A DNA stretch of 35,219 nt, taken from NCBI GenBank assembly GCA_023145615.1, contig JAGLDK010000065.1, forward strand, positions 1 to 35,219, in the 5' to 3' direction. The position numbers and the translations under genes are program-made. Position 1 is the stretch's first letter, and each line of letters opens with the position of its first letter. The notes below the pieces were generated by a model. That model was given only the letters and a program-made list of their open reading frames with translations, did not search any database and was not told the origin of the DNA. Below are positions 10,277 through 19,823 of the stretch, in pieces. Source of the DNA: Ichthyobacteriaceae bacterium (GTDB lineage: Bacteria; Bacteroidota; Bacteroidia; Flavobacteriales; JADGDT01).

Positions 10277-11230
10277 CTATTCAATAAGTTTTAATTCTTC
10301 CGAAACACTTGTTTCGTTATTAAATAATACCGCATTTGGAAAAACTTCAATTAAACTATTCCATAATTTATGTTTTTTACTAGTCCATTTTAATTTTGTT
10401 TGTCTGATGTAAATTCTTGAAATATTATTGGGGAAATCTTTTACTATTTCGGTATAAACAGCCATATCTTTTTGGGTATCATCTCCTAACAAAACAAATT
10501 TTCGGGCACCCGACAATTCTATTATTTTTTTAATTGACGATACTTTAAAGTTCTTTCCTTTTTTATTTTTCAAAAGAGCATTTAAACTCAAATACGGAGT
10601 AAGTAACATTACACCATGCGGTATGTTAAGTGTATTAATTGCTGTACTTAAAATTTCGAATAAATTATACTCGCTTTTAGAAACGTAAAATATTGATGCT
10701 CTGCGTTGTTTTAAAAGCCGTAGCAACTCATTAGTAAAATTAACTCCCTTTCGTTTATTTGGTTTTGTAAGAGTTATTGTGCGTATTCGTTTTAATAAAC
10801 TATCGGTATACGAAACCAAAATTGTATCATCTATATCAGATATAACCCCCATTAAACAACTTGAATAATTAAATATTATAGGTTTATTTATAAACTTTAC
10901 AATATTTGAATTACTAAATACTTCAACTTTAAAATCAATATTATCTTCAACTTCATTAACAAAAAAATCAGTATAAATTATAAAAGCACCATTTTTATCG
11001 GTAGAAACTTCAAAGCTTTGTCCATTAATATTTAATTTAATTTTTTTATGTGCAAAAACAGGAGTTAAATAAGTTTTTACAACATTTCGAAAATTATGAA
11101 CCTTATTTTTTGATTTTGAATAATGCGGATATTCCGATAAAAGAACTCCATTAATTACAGTTTTAGTATCAAATTGCACGATATACAAATACCATACTAC
11201 AGGAACAATATGTTGTTTATTTTTATCCAA
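10277..11230 (-). CDS. APP1-type phosphatidate phosphatase domain protein (DUF2183)
   Basis: HAD-type GVISDIDDTILVS, FYVSKSEYNLF, FVLLGDDTQKDMAVY motifs in the APP1 catalytic arrangement. Confidence 0.87.
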   Translation of the reverse strand: MDKNKQHIVPVVWYLYIVQFDTKTVINGVLLSEYPHYSKSKNKVHNFRNVVKTYLTPVFAHKKIKLNINGQSFEVSTDKNGAFIIYTDFFVNEVEDNIDFKVEVFSNSNIVKFINKPIIFNYSSCLMGVISDIDDTILVSYTDSLLKRIRTITLTKPNKRKGVNFTNELLRLLKQRRASIFYVSKSEYNLFEILSTAINTLNIPHGVMLLTPYLSLNALLKNKKGKNFKVSSIKKIIELSGARKFVLLGDDTQKDMAVYTEIVKDFPNNISRIYIRQTKLKWTSKKHKLWNSLIEVFPNAVLFNNETSVSEELKLIE

Positions 11231-11431
11231 ATGAAAAATTTTCTTTTAAAGATTCATTATATATTAATTGTGTAGTTTAATAATTATAATAGTCCGTTAC
11301 TTTTTGCAGTAACACATTGTACACCCGTAAATTCAAGTATAAAAAATACTACCACTACTTAAGACTTTACATTATTTATTTTTTAAACATAATTTTATGA
11401 TTATCTAGCATATATAAAACATCAAACAAAG

Positions 11432-13642
11432 TTATTTAACCAACAAACACATTTGACGTATTAGAGTTACACTTTCAATATTATTAGTAAATACATGAAA
11501 GTACATTCTACTATTTTTGTAGTTATATTTATCGGCTGTTAAACCTTCAATTTGAGCACTAAAAGATTTATCCATTATTTTCTCTAGCAAATTATCCGAA
11601 TCGCTTATTGTAGAATTACTCGAAACTAAACTAGTTTCAATATTATCTAAAATTAAATTTATATTACCTTGAAATCTTCTAATTTCAAGCAACTGTTTTT
11701 CTTTTAAAGGACGGTGTAAATTAAGAATATGAGTACGTGTAATTTTGGCAAGCTCTTCAAACTCATTAAGTAAATCATCTTCTAAAGTATAAAATTTAAG
11801 AAATAACTTACCTGTATTAATATGTTCGGTATCCATTAACTTTAACTGCTCGCTTAACCTACTCGAATATTCAATATTAATTGTTTTAAGATGCTTTACT
11901 TTTTTTGTCATTTCCGAAATATTAGCTCTATTTTCGGTCTCTAACGATTCTATAACCAAATCAAACGATTTTCTATAAGCATTTAAAAGTTTAATTGTTT
12001 GCTCTCTCATAAAAGGTTTTACTTCCTCCGATGATAAATCAAACCAATTATCAGGAAACTCTAAACTTAAATCTAATTTTAAATCATTATTGGTAAGCTT
12101 ACTAATTAAATAAACCGATAAAATTACAATCAATAGTGCAATTCCTATTCCAATAAACTCGTATTTATAAACTAATATTGCCAAAAGAGATGAAATTGTA
12201 AATGCCGATAATCCGGTAATAAACCAACCTGCTACAACTGTTGCAACCCCCGAAACTCTGTACACTGCCGTGTCTCTATTCCATGCTTTATCGGCTAACG
12301 ATGTACCCATTAAAACCATAAACGAAACATAGGTTGTTGATAAAGGCAATTTATAAATTGTTCCTGTTGATATTAATAATGCAGCTACAATAAGGTTTAC
12401 CGATGCACGAACCATATCAAATGCAGGTTCCGACTGAGGATCAACATTAACTATATTTCTACGAGAAAAACGCAAATCAATTAATTTAACAAATGATTCT
12501 GGTAAAATAGCTGTAAACAAATCCGATAATTTTATAAAGAAACTAACAACCCAACGTACAAATATATTGCCCGAAAAACGCTCTACCCCATCTTTTTGTC
12601 TACTTAAATCAACCGATGTTTGAATTACATTTTTTGCTTTTTTAGATAAAAACAATGTTGCTGCCATAATTATTCCGGCAGATAATAAAATCCATGCACT
12701 TGTGGCTTCTCCTTCTCCTAAAAAAGCTTCCATAGTCATTTCATCGGCAGGTAATCCGCTTGCTTGCCACAAACCATAACCTTCTAATCCAGCAACCGAA
12801 ACTCCTATAAAATTTATTAAATCGTTACTTGCAAAAGCCATTGCTAAAGCAAAAGTTCCCATTAAAGTAACTATTCTGAATGGATCTATTTTTTTTCGGC
12901 TAACTAAAACATAAAACATAATAAATGCCAAAACAGCAACTACTATAAATAATATAACTGTATTACTATCAACATAATTTTTAATTTCAGGAGAAACATA
13001 CGAAGCACTTTTAAGCCCTACTCTATAAATAAAGTTTGCAACAATTGCTACCGAAACGCCTCCGAAAATTGAACCTCCTATTTTGTTATATTTTTCATAC
13101 TCGAAAGTTAAAATAGAACGCATTATAAACTGAATTAACCAACCTAAAATAAAAGCAGCAATTACCGAAAAGAAAATTGCGACTATCATTTGTACTGCTT
13201 TATTAGAATTTATATAGTTTCCAATTTCGGCCAACGCAATATTATTGTCGTAAATTTTAAGCATTGAAAATGCAAATGAAGCTCCAAGTAGTTCAAAAAC
13301 AATAGAAATTGATGTGGAAGTAGGTAGTTTTAATGAGTTAAATAAATCGAGTAATATAATATCGGAAACCATTACCACAACGTAAATAAATAGCAAATCC
13401 TGAAAAGTTAACTTATCAGGAAAAAATACCCCACTTTTAGCAACCTCCATCATTCCACCCGACGATGCTGCTCCAAAAATTATACCAATTGAAGCTACAA
13501 TCATTACAACCCTAAAAGGTGCAGCTTTACTACCTACCGAGGATGTTAAGAAATTTACGGCATCATTCGATACTCCAACAATTAAATCGAATACGGCAAG
13601 TCCGATCATTAAAATTATAATAGCCAAATACACATTATCCAT
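11432..13642 (-). CDS. Inorganic phosphate transporter (Pit/PHO4 family) with C-terminal PhoU-like helical domain
   Basis: Pit signatures VGVSNDAVNFLTSSVGSKAAPF and FASNDLINFIGV; about 220-aa helical C-terminal extension resembling PhoU. Confidence 0.88.
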   Translation of the reverse strand: MDNVYLAIIILMIGLAVFDLIVGVSNDAVNFLTSSVGSKAAPFRVVMIVASIGIIFGAASSGGMMEVAKSGVFFPDKLTFQDLLFIYVVVMVSDIILLDLFNSLKLPTSTSISIVFELLGASFAFSMLKIYDNNIALAEIGNYINSNKAVQMIVAIFFSVIAAFILGWLIQFIMRSILTFEYEKYNKIGGSIFGGVSVAIVANFIYRVGLKSASYVSPEIKNYVDSNTVILFIVVAVLAFIMFYVLVSRKKIDPFRIVTLMGTFALAMAFASNDLINFIGVSVAGLEGYGLWQASGLPADEMTMEAFLGEGEATSAWILLSAGIIMAATLFLSKKAKNVIQTSVDLSRQKDGVERFSGNIFVRWVVSFFIKLSDLFTAILPESFVKLIDLRFSRRNIVNVDPQSEPAFDMVRASVNLIVAALLISTGTIYKLPLSTTYVSFMVLMGTSLADKAWNRDTAVYRVSGVATVVAGWFITGLSAFTISSLLAILVYKYEFIGIGIALLIVILSVYLISKLTNNDLKLDLSLEFPDNWFDLSSEEVKPFMREQTIKLLNAYRKSFDLVIESLETENRANISEMTKKVKHLKTINIEYSSRLSEQLKLMDTEHINTGKLFLKFYTLEDDLLNEFEELAKITRTHILNLHRPLKEKQLLEIRRFQGNINLILDNIETSLVSSNSTISDSDNLLEKIMDKSFSAQIEGLTADKYNYKNSRMYFHVFTNNIESVTLIRQMCLLVK

Positions 13643-13726
13643 ACAATATTTTTAAAATAGCATTATCTATTTTCAATATACTAAACAATTATCAATGAAA
13701 TAATTACATAGGATTAATGGCAAAAT

Positions 13727-13774
13727 AAAACCTCATATCAACTATATTATAACATATAGTTGATATGAGGTTTT
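13727..13774 (-). terminator. Strong terminator hairpin downstream of the DUF1343/NamZ gene
   Basis: Perfect 20-bp stem aaaacctcatatcaactata / tatagttgatatgaggtttt with 8-nt loop. Confidence 0.82.
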
Positions 13775-13847
13775 AATAATGGTAAATTATATAGTTGCTA
13801 TAAATACTAATTAATTGTGTTTGCTTGTTTACAAAAAAATGTAAATA

Positions 13848-14987
13848 CTATTTATAAAGTAAGTATTTACTTCTAATTTTTTTAAATTTCTTCAAATCTT
13901 TTTTCCAAGATTTTCTGATTTTTTTTGCACTCATACCATCTTCAATTTGTTTTTGAAGTTTATCAGTACCCGCAAGTTTTACAAAAAATGCATTAAAAAA
14001 TTTATCTTTTTCAGGATAAGAATTGTATGCTTTAATTAACCATTCTAAATTCAATTCATCTAAATATTCTATTTCCGACAAATCTTCTCCAAAACATTTT
14101 TCTCCATTAAACTTAGGTTTCTTCGATCCGAAATTTGGCTGTGGAGTAAATTCAAAATCAAAACCTTTTAACTCAGGAGCTCCATAAATCTGAAACTGTT
14201 TTTCGGTACCTCTACCTGCCGAAACTGGTGTTCCTTCGAAAAAACAAATACTAGCATACAAGTTAATTGATTGAGCATTTGGTAAGTTTGGAGATGGACG
14301 AAATGGCAAATCATATTTCATTGAATGGTTATAGTTTTTATTTTCAATAACCGTTAAATCAGCTTTAATATTATTTTTCAACCAACCTTCTCCATTAATC
14401 ATTTTTCCATACTCTCCAATAGTCATACCATAAATAGTTGGTACAGGATGCATACCCACAAACGATTTATATGTTGTATCTAACATTGGTCCATCAACAT
14501 AATGAGCATTTGGATTTGGTCGATCTAACACAATAACAGGAATGTTATTTTCGGAACAAGCCTCCATTACATAATGCAATGTTGATATATACGTATAAAA
14601 ACGTGCGCCAACATCTTGCAAATCAAAAACCACAACATCAATACCTTTTAACTGATCGTTTTTAGGCTTACGATTTTTTCCATAAAGAGAAACTACCTGT
14701 AACCCCGTTTTTTCATCAATGCCATTCTTAATTTTTTCACCTGCATCAGCAGTTCCTCTGAAACCATGTTCAGGAGAAAAAATTCTAACAACATTCTGAT
14801 TCAAACTTATTAGAGTATCAACTAACGATACCCCATTAATTTCGGAAGTATGATTAGCAACAATACCAACTTTTTTTCCATCAATCAACTTAATATATTC
14901 TTTAACACTATAAGCTCCAGGCTTAATTTGCTGAGCAAAAGTGGTTACCGAAAATAATACGGCAAATAATAGTAATGTTTTTTTCAT
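13848..14987 (-). CDS. namZ: DUF1343 family exo-beta-N-acetylmuramidase (NamZ-like)
   Basis: KVGIVANHTSEINGVSLVDTL, IFSPEHGFRGTADAGEKI, VVFDLQDVGARFYTYISTL, VLDRPNPNA: DUF1343 hallmarks; signal peptide. Confidence 0.88.
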   Translation of the reverse strand: MKKTLLLFAVLFSVTTFAQQIKPGAYSVKEYIKLIDGKKVGIVANHTSEINGVSLVDTLISLNQNVVRIFSPEHGFRGTADAGEKIKNGIDEKTGLQVVSLYGKNRKPKNDQLKGIDVVVFDLQDVGARFYTYISTLHYVMEACSENNIPVIVLDRPNPNAHYVDGPMLDTTYKSFVGMHPVPTIYGMTIGEYGKMINGEGWLKNNIKADLTVIENKNYNHSMKYDLPFRPSPNLPNAQSINLYASICFFEGTPVSAGRGTEKQFQIYGAPELKGFDFEFTPQPNFGSKKPKFNGEKCFGEDLSEIEYLDELNLEWLIKAYNSYPEKDKFFNAFFVKLAGTDKLQKQIEDGMSAKKIRKSWKKDLKKFKKIRSKYLLYK

Positions 14988-15015
14988 GTTATGCTTGTTT
15001 GTTTGTAATTACATG

Positions 15016-15023
15016 CAAACATA
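15016..15023 (-). promoter_or_regulatory. Bacteroidota-type -7 element (TAnnTTTG) upstream of the NamZ-like gene
   Basis: Minus-strand TATGTTTG 28 nt before the start codon; no clear -33 element seen. Confidence 0.4.
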
Positions 15024-15063
15024 ACATTTGTACGGAAATGAAATGTGTATTATTTAAATAAAA

Positions 15064-15124
15064 AATTAAGGCGATATACTAAAAACAAGTAGCTAACTAT
15101 TTGTTTTAGTATATCGCCTTAATT
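15064..15124 (-). terminator. Long-stem terminator at the end of the surface locus
   Basis: aattaaggcgatatactaaaaacaa ... ttgttttagtatatcgccttaatt, about 24 bp with a single bulge. Confidence 0.8.
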
Positions 15125-15149
15125 ATAAATAAAATTATTACATAATTAA

Positions 15150-16706
15150 TTAAAAACGGTAACCAATAAAAAACATTATTTCAGATCCATTTACACTAAC
15201 AACGTTTCCTATAATTTCATCCGGAGTATTACCATAAGTTTCTTGAACATAATTACCAACATTAAACATATACTCAACACCCGTAATTATATGATTAAAA
15301 TTTGCCTCTATTCCAATAACTGGAGCAAAGCAATAATCTTGTCCTTTTTGATCAGCCTCTTTATACATACCCGTTAAAATTTCGGTATTATTTTTTATAG
15401 TCTGAAACTTTGCTTCGGCACCAACATAAGGATTTAAAACATCTTTTACTTTTAAGAACTTTGGATAATACAAAACACCAAGTTTATACTGAAGCATTGA
15501 TAATTTAAAGTTTTTAATAAGTATTTCTTCTCCGTTTTGCTCATCTATTTTAGATGAAAAATATGAAACTCCAAATCTTGCACGTAATTCCGTCATAATA
15601 TTTAACACAATATTTCCACCCCAAATTACATTTCCTCCTATTTCAGAACCAGTACCATTATTATCGGTAATATAATTATCTATAAAACCTAAATCCGGAC
15701 TGTAATATCCTGCACTTACATTTACGTTGTGCACATAAAACTTAAACAAAGACGAACCATTATTTATAGAATCCTTAATTTCCGAATTACCATCAGCATT
15801 TTCATTAATATCTAATACCGATTTAGTGTTTAAACTGTCATTATCAGATGTATATATAACAACTTTTTTACCGTTATTATCAAATTTATTAAACCCATTA
15901 TTTATACCCGTATTATTACCAGCATTGTTTTGGGTATTTACATCATTACTACCATTTTTTACAGATGTTTTATTATTATCATTATTTGAATATACATTAT
16001 TAGCATCGGTATTGTTTGGGGTATTTACATCATTACTTCTAGCATCGGTATTGTTTTGTTCATCTGAATAATTATTATTTACATTATTATTAGACGTATC
16101 GTTTTGGCTTACTTCATAACTATCATCATATACCGTATTATTATTTGAATAACCATCATTTCCCGATTCATTATTATTATCGTCATCTGAATTGTCATTA
16201 CTTCTACCTGAAGTATTTGTATTATCTACATTATTATTATAACTATTATTAACTCCACTATTTTCAGAATTATTATAGTTATTTTCTTCATCAGAAGAAC
16301 TATCATTTATACTAGTATTATTACCCGTATCATTTCGAGTATCTACATAATTTTCTTTGTTTTCCGATTCATCATAATCCGAATTGTTCTTATCATCAGT
16401 ATATCTATTATCAGATGTATTATCAGACGTATTACCATCTTTAATTACAATGTTATTTATTGAACCTTTTTTATTATTTAAATCATCATTACTGTTATTA
16501 GATGTTTTGTTATTTAATCCTATTTGCTTGTTATCAATGGCATTATTTTTATTAACATCATCGTCATCATCATAAAACCCGAATCTATTTTGAATATCTT
16601 GCAAAATTCCAGTATTTTGTGTTTCAGAGTCATTTTGTTGTTCATCCTGACAAGAAACTATCAACGACAGCAATATTATAAAGGCTGTTATATTTTTTAT
16701 TTTCAT
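15150..16706 (-). CDS. Lipoprotein with about 250-aa Asn/Asp/Ser-rich low-complexity region followed by an outer-membrane beta-barrel domain
   Basis: Lipobox LIVSCQDEQQ; N/D/S tract; C-terminal half VNVSAGYYSPDLG...FFIGYRF with terminal aromatic. Confidence 0.75.
   Translation of the reverse strand: MKIKNITAFIILLSLIVSCQDEQQNDSETQNTGILQDIQNRFGFYDDDDDVNKNNAIDNKQIGLNNKTSNNSNDDLNNKKGSINNIVIKDGNTSDNTSDNRYTDDKNNSDYDESENKENYVDTRNDTGNNTSINDSSSDEENNYNNSENSGVNNSYNNNVDNTNTSGRSNDNSDDDNNNESGNDGYSNNNTVYDDSYEVSQNDTSNNNVNNNYSDEQNNTDARSNDVNTPNNTDANNVYSNNDNNKTSVKNGSNDVNTQNNAGNNTGINNGFNKFDNNGKKVVIYTSDNDSLNTKSVLDINENADGNSEIKDSINNGSSLFKFYVHNVNVSAGYYSPDLGFIDNYITDNNGTGSEIGGNVIWGGNIVLNIMTELRARFGVSYFSSKIDEQNGEEILIKNFKLSMLQYKLGVLYYPKFLKVKDVLNPYVGAEAKFQTIKNNTEILTGMYKEADQKGQDYCFAPVIGIEANFNHIITGVEYMFNVGNYVQETYGNTPDEIIGNVVSVNGSEIMFFIGYRF
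15921..16058. repeat. Degenerate coding direct repeats in the Asn-rich region
   Basis: agcattgttttgggtatttacatcattact (15921-15950), agcatcggtattgtttggggtatttacatcattact (16002-16037), partial agcatcggtattgttttg (16041-16058). Confidence 0.7.
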
Positions 16707-16762
16707 AATCTTTCGTAATCTATTTTTAATTATATCAATTGCATTGTAAACTTAATTACCCA

Positions 16763-17686
16763 TTAATTACCACTTCCACCTTCGTGCTTGTCTATACCAC
16801 AATTAATAAATGTTCCATAATCGGCATTTAAAGATGTATTAAACATCATACGACTTTCATGATACGATCTATAATAAATTGCCAAACAATATACTCTGAA
16901 TGAAGCAACTCTAGTTTTAAAGTATTCGTCATTTTCAAAATAAATACTATTACTATCTGTATATAATTCTTCATAATAGTATTCATGATAGAATTTATAA
17001 TATTCTTCGTATTTACTATCACATTCTTTATACCTATCGTATACAATTTTATAAGCATTATAAAAAGCTTGAATATTTCTGTAATAGGCATAGTAATAAT
17101 TATCATAGCACTCTGGAGTATAAGAACTATTTCCAACCGGAACTCCCACCGGAGCAATAAGTTTAACAATATCAGTTAATTCATATTCGAAACCTGTAGG
17201 CATAAATTCTACAAATTCATCATTTTCAAACATTGCTTCAGCCGCAGCTAAAAATGCTTCATTATGCAATTCTTCTGGTTCTTTAGTAAATCTTTCAGCA
17301 ACTATATTCAATATTTGTAAATCATTATTGTCCATTGATGAAAATTCATCCGACGATATATCGTACATATACGAAAGTATTTCTTTGTCATTCATCAAAT
17401 TATTAGCGTCTAAACCATCTAAAAACACAAGTAACTCATCATCCGCAATATCCTCGAAATCATCCATGAAATCTTCAACTTCAGGGGTAATTTCTCCCGA
17501 TTCAAAAACATCGTCAAGTAAAGAACTAACCTTTTCTACATTAGAAAAATCTACATTTTCTATAAATTCTTTTAATGGTTTCTCTAAAGGTATCACCTCC
17601 ACATTTTTTTTACAACTAGTAAAAACACTCAATAACACTATTGATGTTAATACAATAAAGCTTAGTAGAAAATTTTGTTTTCTCAT
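16763..17686 (-). CDS. Lipoprotein with acidic N-terminal region and Tyr-rich C-terminal region
   Basis: Lipobox VFTSCKKN; the last 118 residues contain 25 Tyr (by hand count) and 4 Cys. Confidence 0.75.
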   Translation of the reverse strand: MRKQNFLLSFIVLTSIVLLSVFTSCKKNVEVIPLEKPLKEFIENVDFSNVEKVSSLLDDVFESGEITPEVEDFMDDFEDIADDELLVFLDGLDANNLMNDKEILSYMYDISSDEFSSMDNNDLQILNIVAERFTKEPEELHNEAFLAAAEAMFENDEFVEFMPTGFEYELTDIVKLIAPVGVPVGNSSYTPECYDNYYYAYYRNIQAFYNAYKIVYDRYKECDSKYEEYYKFYHEYYYEELYTDSNSIYFENDEYFKTRVASFRVYCLAIYYRSYHESRMMFNTSLNADYGTFINCGIDKHEGGSGN

Positions 17687-17850
17687 TTGGGTTGTTTGTT
17701 AATGTTATAATTTTTAGTTAGTTAATTTTATTTTCAGTAAATAATTAAAAATACTGAAGGATAATTGTTCTTATTAGTAGTTAAACATTATTTTAAAATG
17801 ATTGAAACCATTACTGCTGTATTTTGCATTACATCCTATAGCATAATATG

Positions 17851-19011
17851 TTATTTGTTAATTTGCTGTTCAATAAACAGTGGATTATTCCAATGTTCCG
17901 AACGATTTTGATTTGGTTTTATTTCATAACCCTTACCGTAGCTATTACCAGTAGTAGCACTATATTCCCAATCGAAATATTTAGGCAACCTTAACCTAAC
18001 CAAATTTCGTCTTCCAATTTTCTTTTTCGATAACGGTATTGCCACATGAAACCCTGCATTTAACTCTTCTTTTATTTCATTTTGAGAATACATTCCATAA
18101 AAGCCAAGTGTTACTTCTCCAAAATGCCTTGTTAAATCAAATCTTACACCATCATCGTTATTAAGAAAACGATGGTAGCCTAAATCAAACTGCAAATCGA
18201 AACGAGAATAGTAATACTGCATAACAACATTCCATGTTAGATAATTTAAATCTCCGGTTTGCCATTTATCACTATCATAAAACGACTTCCCCGTAATTCC
18301 GGTATTTATTATAAATGAGAAGTTTTTATTTATTGGTTTATTCAAAGTAAAATCTACACCATATCTATTATTACTAAAATTACCTGCTGTTATATTTCCG
18401 TACCAATTACTGGGCAACCTAAAATTCTGAGATAATGTTAAAAAACCAGGACGTACATAATCTTCCTCATAAGTATCATCAACATAAATAGGTAATATAA
18501 CCTGACCTGTTAGCATCATACCTTTCCAAAAACTAACTTCCATTGCAGGAGCTATATTAATCTGTATCTCATATATTTTACTTAATAATTTATTCTTTAA
18601 AATAAACTGCGGATACAAAACCAAATCTGTTTTATAAAACGATTTATTTTTCGGTTTTAACTCCTTAATTAAATTCCATTTTTCGTCATCAATATATTTT
18701 AAACTAACATTATTACTCTGCTTGTTTTCAACATTAAAATCAACCTGAAGCTCTGGAATACCTCTATCCATAATAAAAAGCTTATGTTGATTTAATGAAG
18801 TTGTATCTGAAATAATTTTCAATAACGATTTTATTCCGTTTACATTATATCTAAACAAATTATCTTCCGATGATATATACATTGTATTATCATGCTGATT
18901 TACTCTTATATTTTCGAAATCATTACTTTTAATTTCTTGTGCAAATACCTCAACAGAATACAACATAAAAAAATGCGTAATCATCAGTATAAAATTTAGT
19001 TGTTTACTCAT
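17851..19011 (-). CDS. YjbH C-terminal-half-like outer-membrane barrel protein (separate gene)
   Basis: Own signal peptide (...EVFAQ); small periplasmic-type domain, then barrel strands such as GNFSNNRYGVDF and AGFHVAIPLSKKK, resembling the second half of YjbH/GfcD. Confidence 0.6.
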   Translation of the reverse strand: MSKQLNFILMITHFFMLYSVEVFAQEIKSNDFENIRVNQHDNTMYISSEDNLFRYNVNGIKSLLKIISDTTSLNQHKLFIMDRGIPELQVDFNVENKQSNNVSLKYIDDEKWNLIKELKPKNKSFYKTDLVLYPQFILKNKLLSKIYEIQINIAPAMEVSFWKGMMLTGQVILPIYVDDTYEEDYVRPGFLTLSQNFRLPSNWYGNITAGNFSNNRYGVDFTLNKPINKNFSFIINTGITGKSFYDSDKWQTGDLNYLTWNVVMQYYYSRFDLQFDLGYHRFLNNDDGVRFDLTRHFGEVTLGFYGMYSQNEIKEELNAGFHVAIPLSKKKIGRRNLVRLRLPKYFDWEYSATTGNSYGKGYEIKPNQNRSEHWNNPLFIEQQINK

Positions 19012-19028
19012 AATACCTATAATTAAAA

Positions 19029-19823
19029 TTACATTTTAATACCTTCGGTTAATTCTACTTTCTTATTAACAGATACTTCATTTTTAGCAAACAACGAAAA
19101 CTTATATTGCAAACCAGCTGTAATATATTCTTGTTGATATAGTAAAGCGTGCAACTTAAAACCATTAAATATATTTAACGAAGCTCCAATATTTATATTC
19201 TGAGAATCGTATTCTGCAATAAACTCAAGCGATTTCCAATCTTTAGATTTTGCTCTAATTCCACCAAAAATACCATCTAACGAATTTCCACTAAACATAA
19301 AAGTAGTATACCACCCAAAAGTAGCTTCAACATTAAAATTATTAACATCAAATTTCTTTGTACCAGTAATGTACATTGATCTGTAATATTGATTGGAATG
19401 ATTCTTAATATTGTATTCTGATTTTTGTCTGAACTTAAAAAGGGTTGTCATTCCTGTTGATATAATATCATTTATTCCAACAGCTAAAGAAGGTGTATTA
19501 TCGTTTTCGTTAAGTATTTTAATTTTTGTAGATATAGATCTATCCTGATTAAAACTTCCATCAAATACTTTTAAAAAAGTTAAAGTATAAGCCACCTCAA
19601 TAAAAGGCAAGAAGGTTGCGTTTATGTAATAGTTACCTGAGTTATAAGAAAAAGCCTCAGGAGTAATTGCTTGTGGCAAAAAATTACCTCCAATCATAAA
19701 ATCTCCATCTTTATTAGTATCTGCCGATGGAATATTTAACAACCCAGTCATTCCTGATGTTGTTTGTGCATAAATACTTGGCACACTACACATTAGTAAA
19801 AAATAAAACATTTTATGTATCAT
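19029..19823 (-). CDS. YjbH N-terminal-half-like outer-membrane barrel protein
   Basis: TTSGMTGLLNIPSADTNKDGDFMIGGNF, DRSISTKIKILNENDNTPSLAVGINDIISTG match the YjbH domain start; signal peptide. Confidence 0.75.
   Translation of the reverse strand: MIHKMFYFLLMCSVPSIYAQTTSGMTGLLNIPSADTNKDGDFMIGGNFLPQAITPEAFSYNSGNYYINATFLPFIEVAYTLTFLKVFDGSFNQDRSISTKIKILNENDNTPSLAVGINDIISTGMTTLFKFRQKSEYNIKNHSNQYYRSMYITGTKKFDVNNFNVEATFGWYTTFMFSGNSLDGIFGGIRAKSKDWKSLEFIAEYDSQNINIGASLNIFNGFKLHALLYQQEYITAGLQYKFSLFAKNEVSVNKKVELTEGIKM

Noticed and set aside
15826-16718. Plus-strand ORFs of 60-80 aa opposite the Asn-rich lipoprotein
   Set aside because: They mirror the low-complexity AAT/GAT-rich antisense strand (Leu/Phe/Val/Ser-rich products) and are very likely artefacts.
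16846-17179. Overlapping ORFs in other frames of the Tyr-rich lipoprotein gene
   Set aside because: TAT/TAC-rich codons give Ile/Met-rich products in other frames; no independent support.
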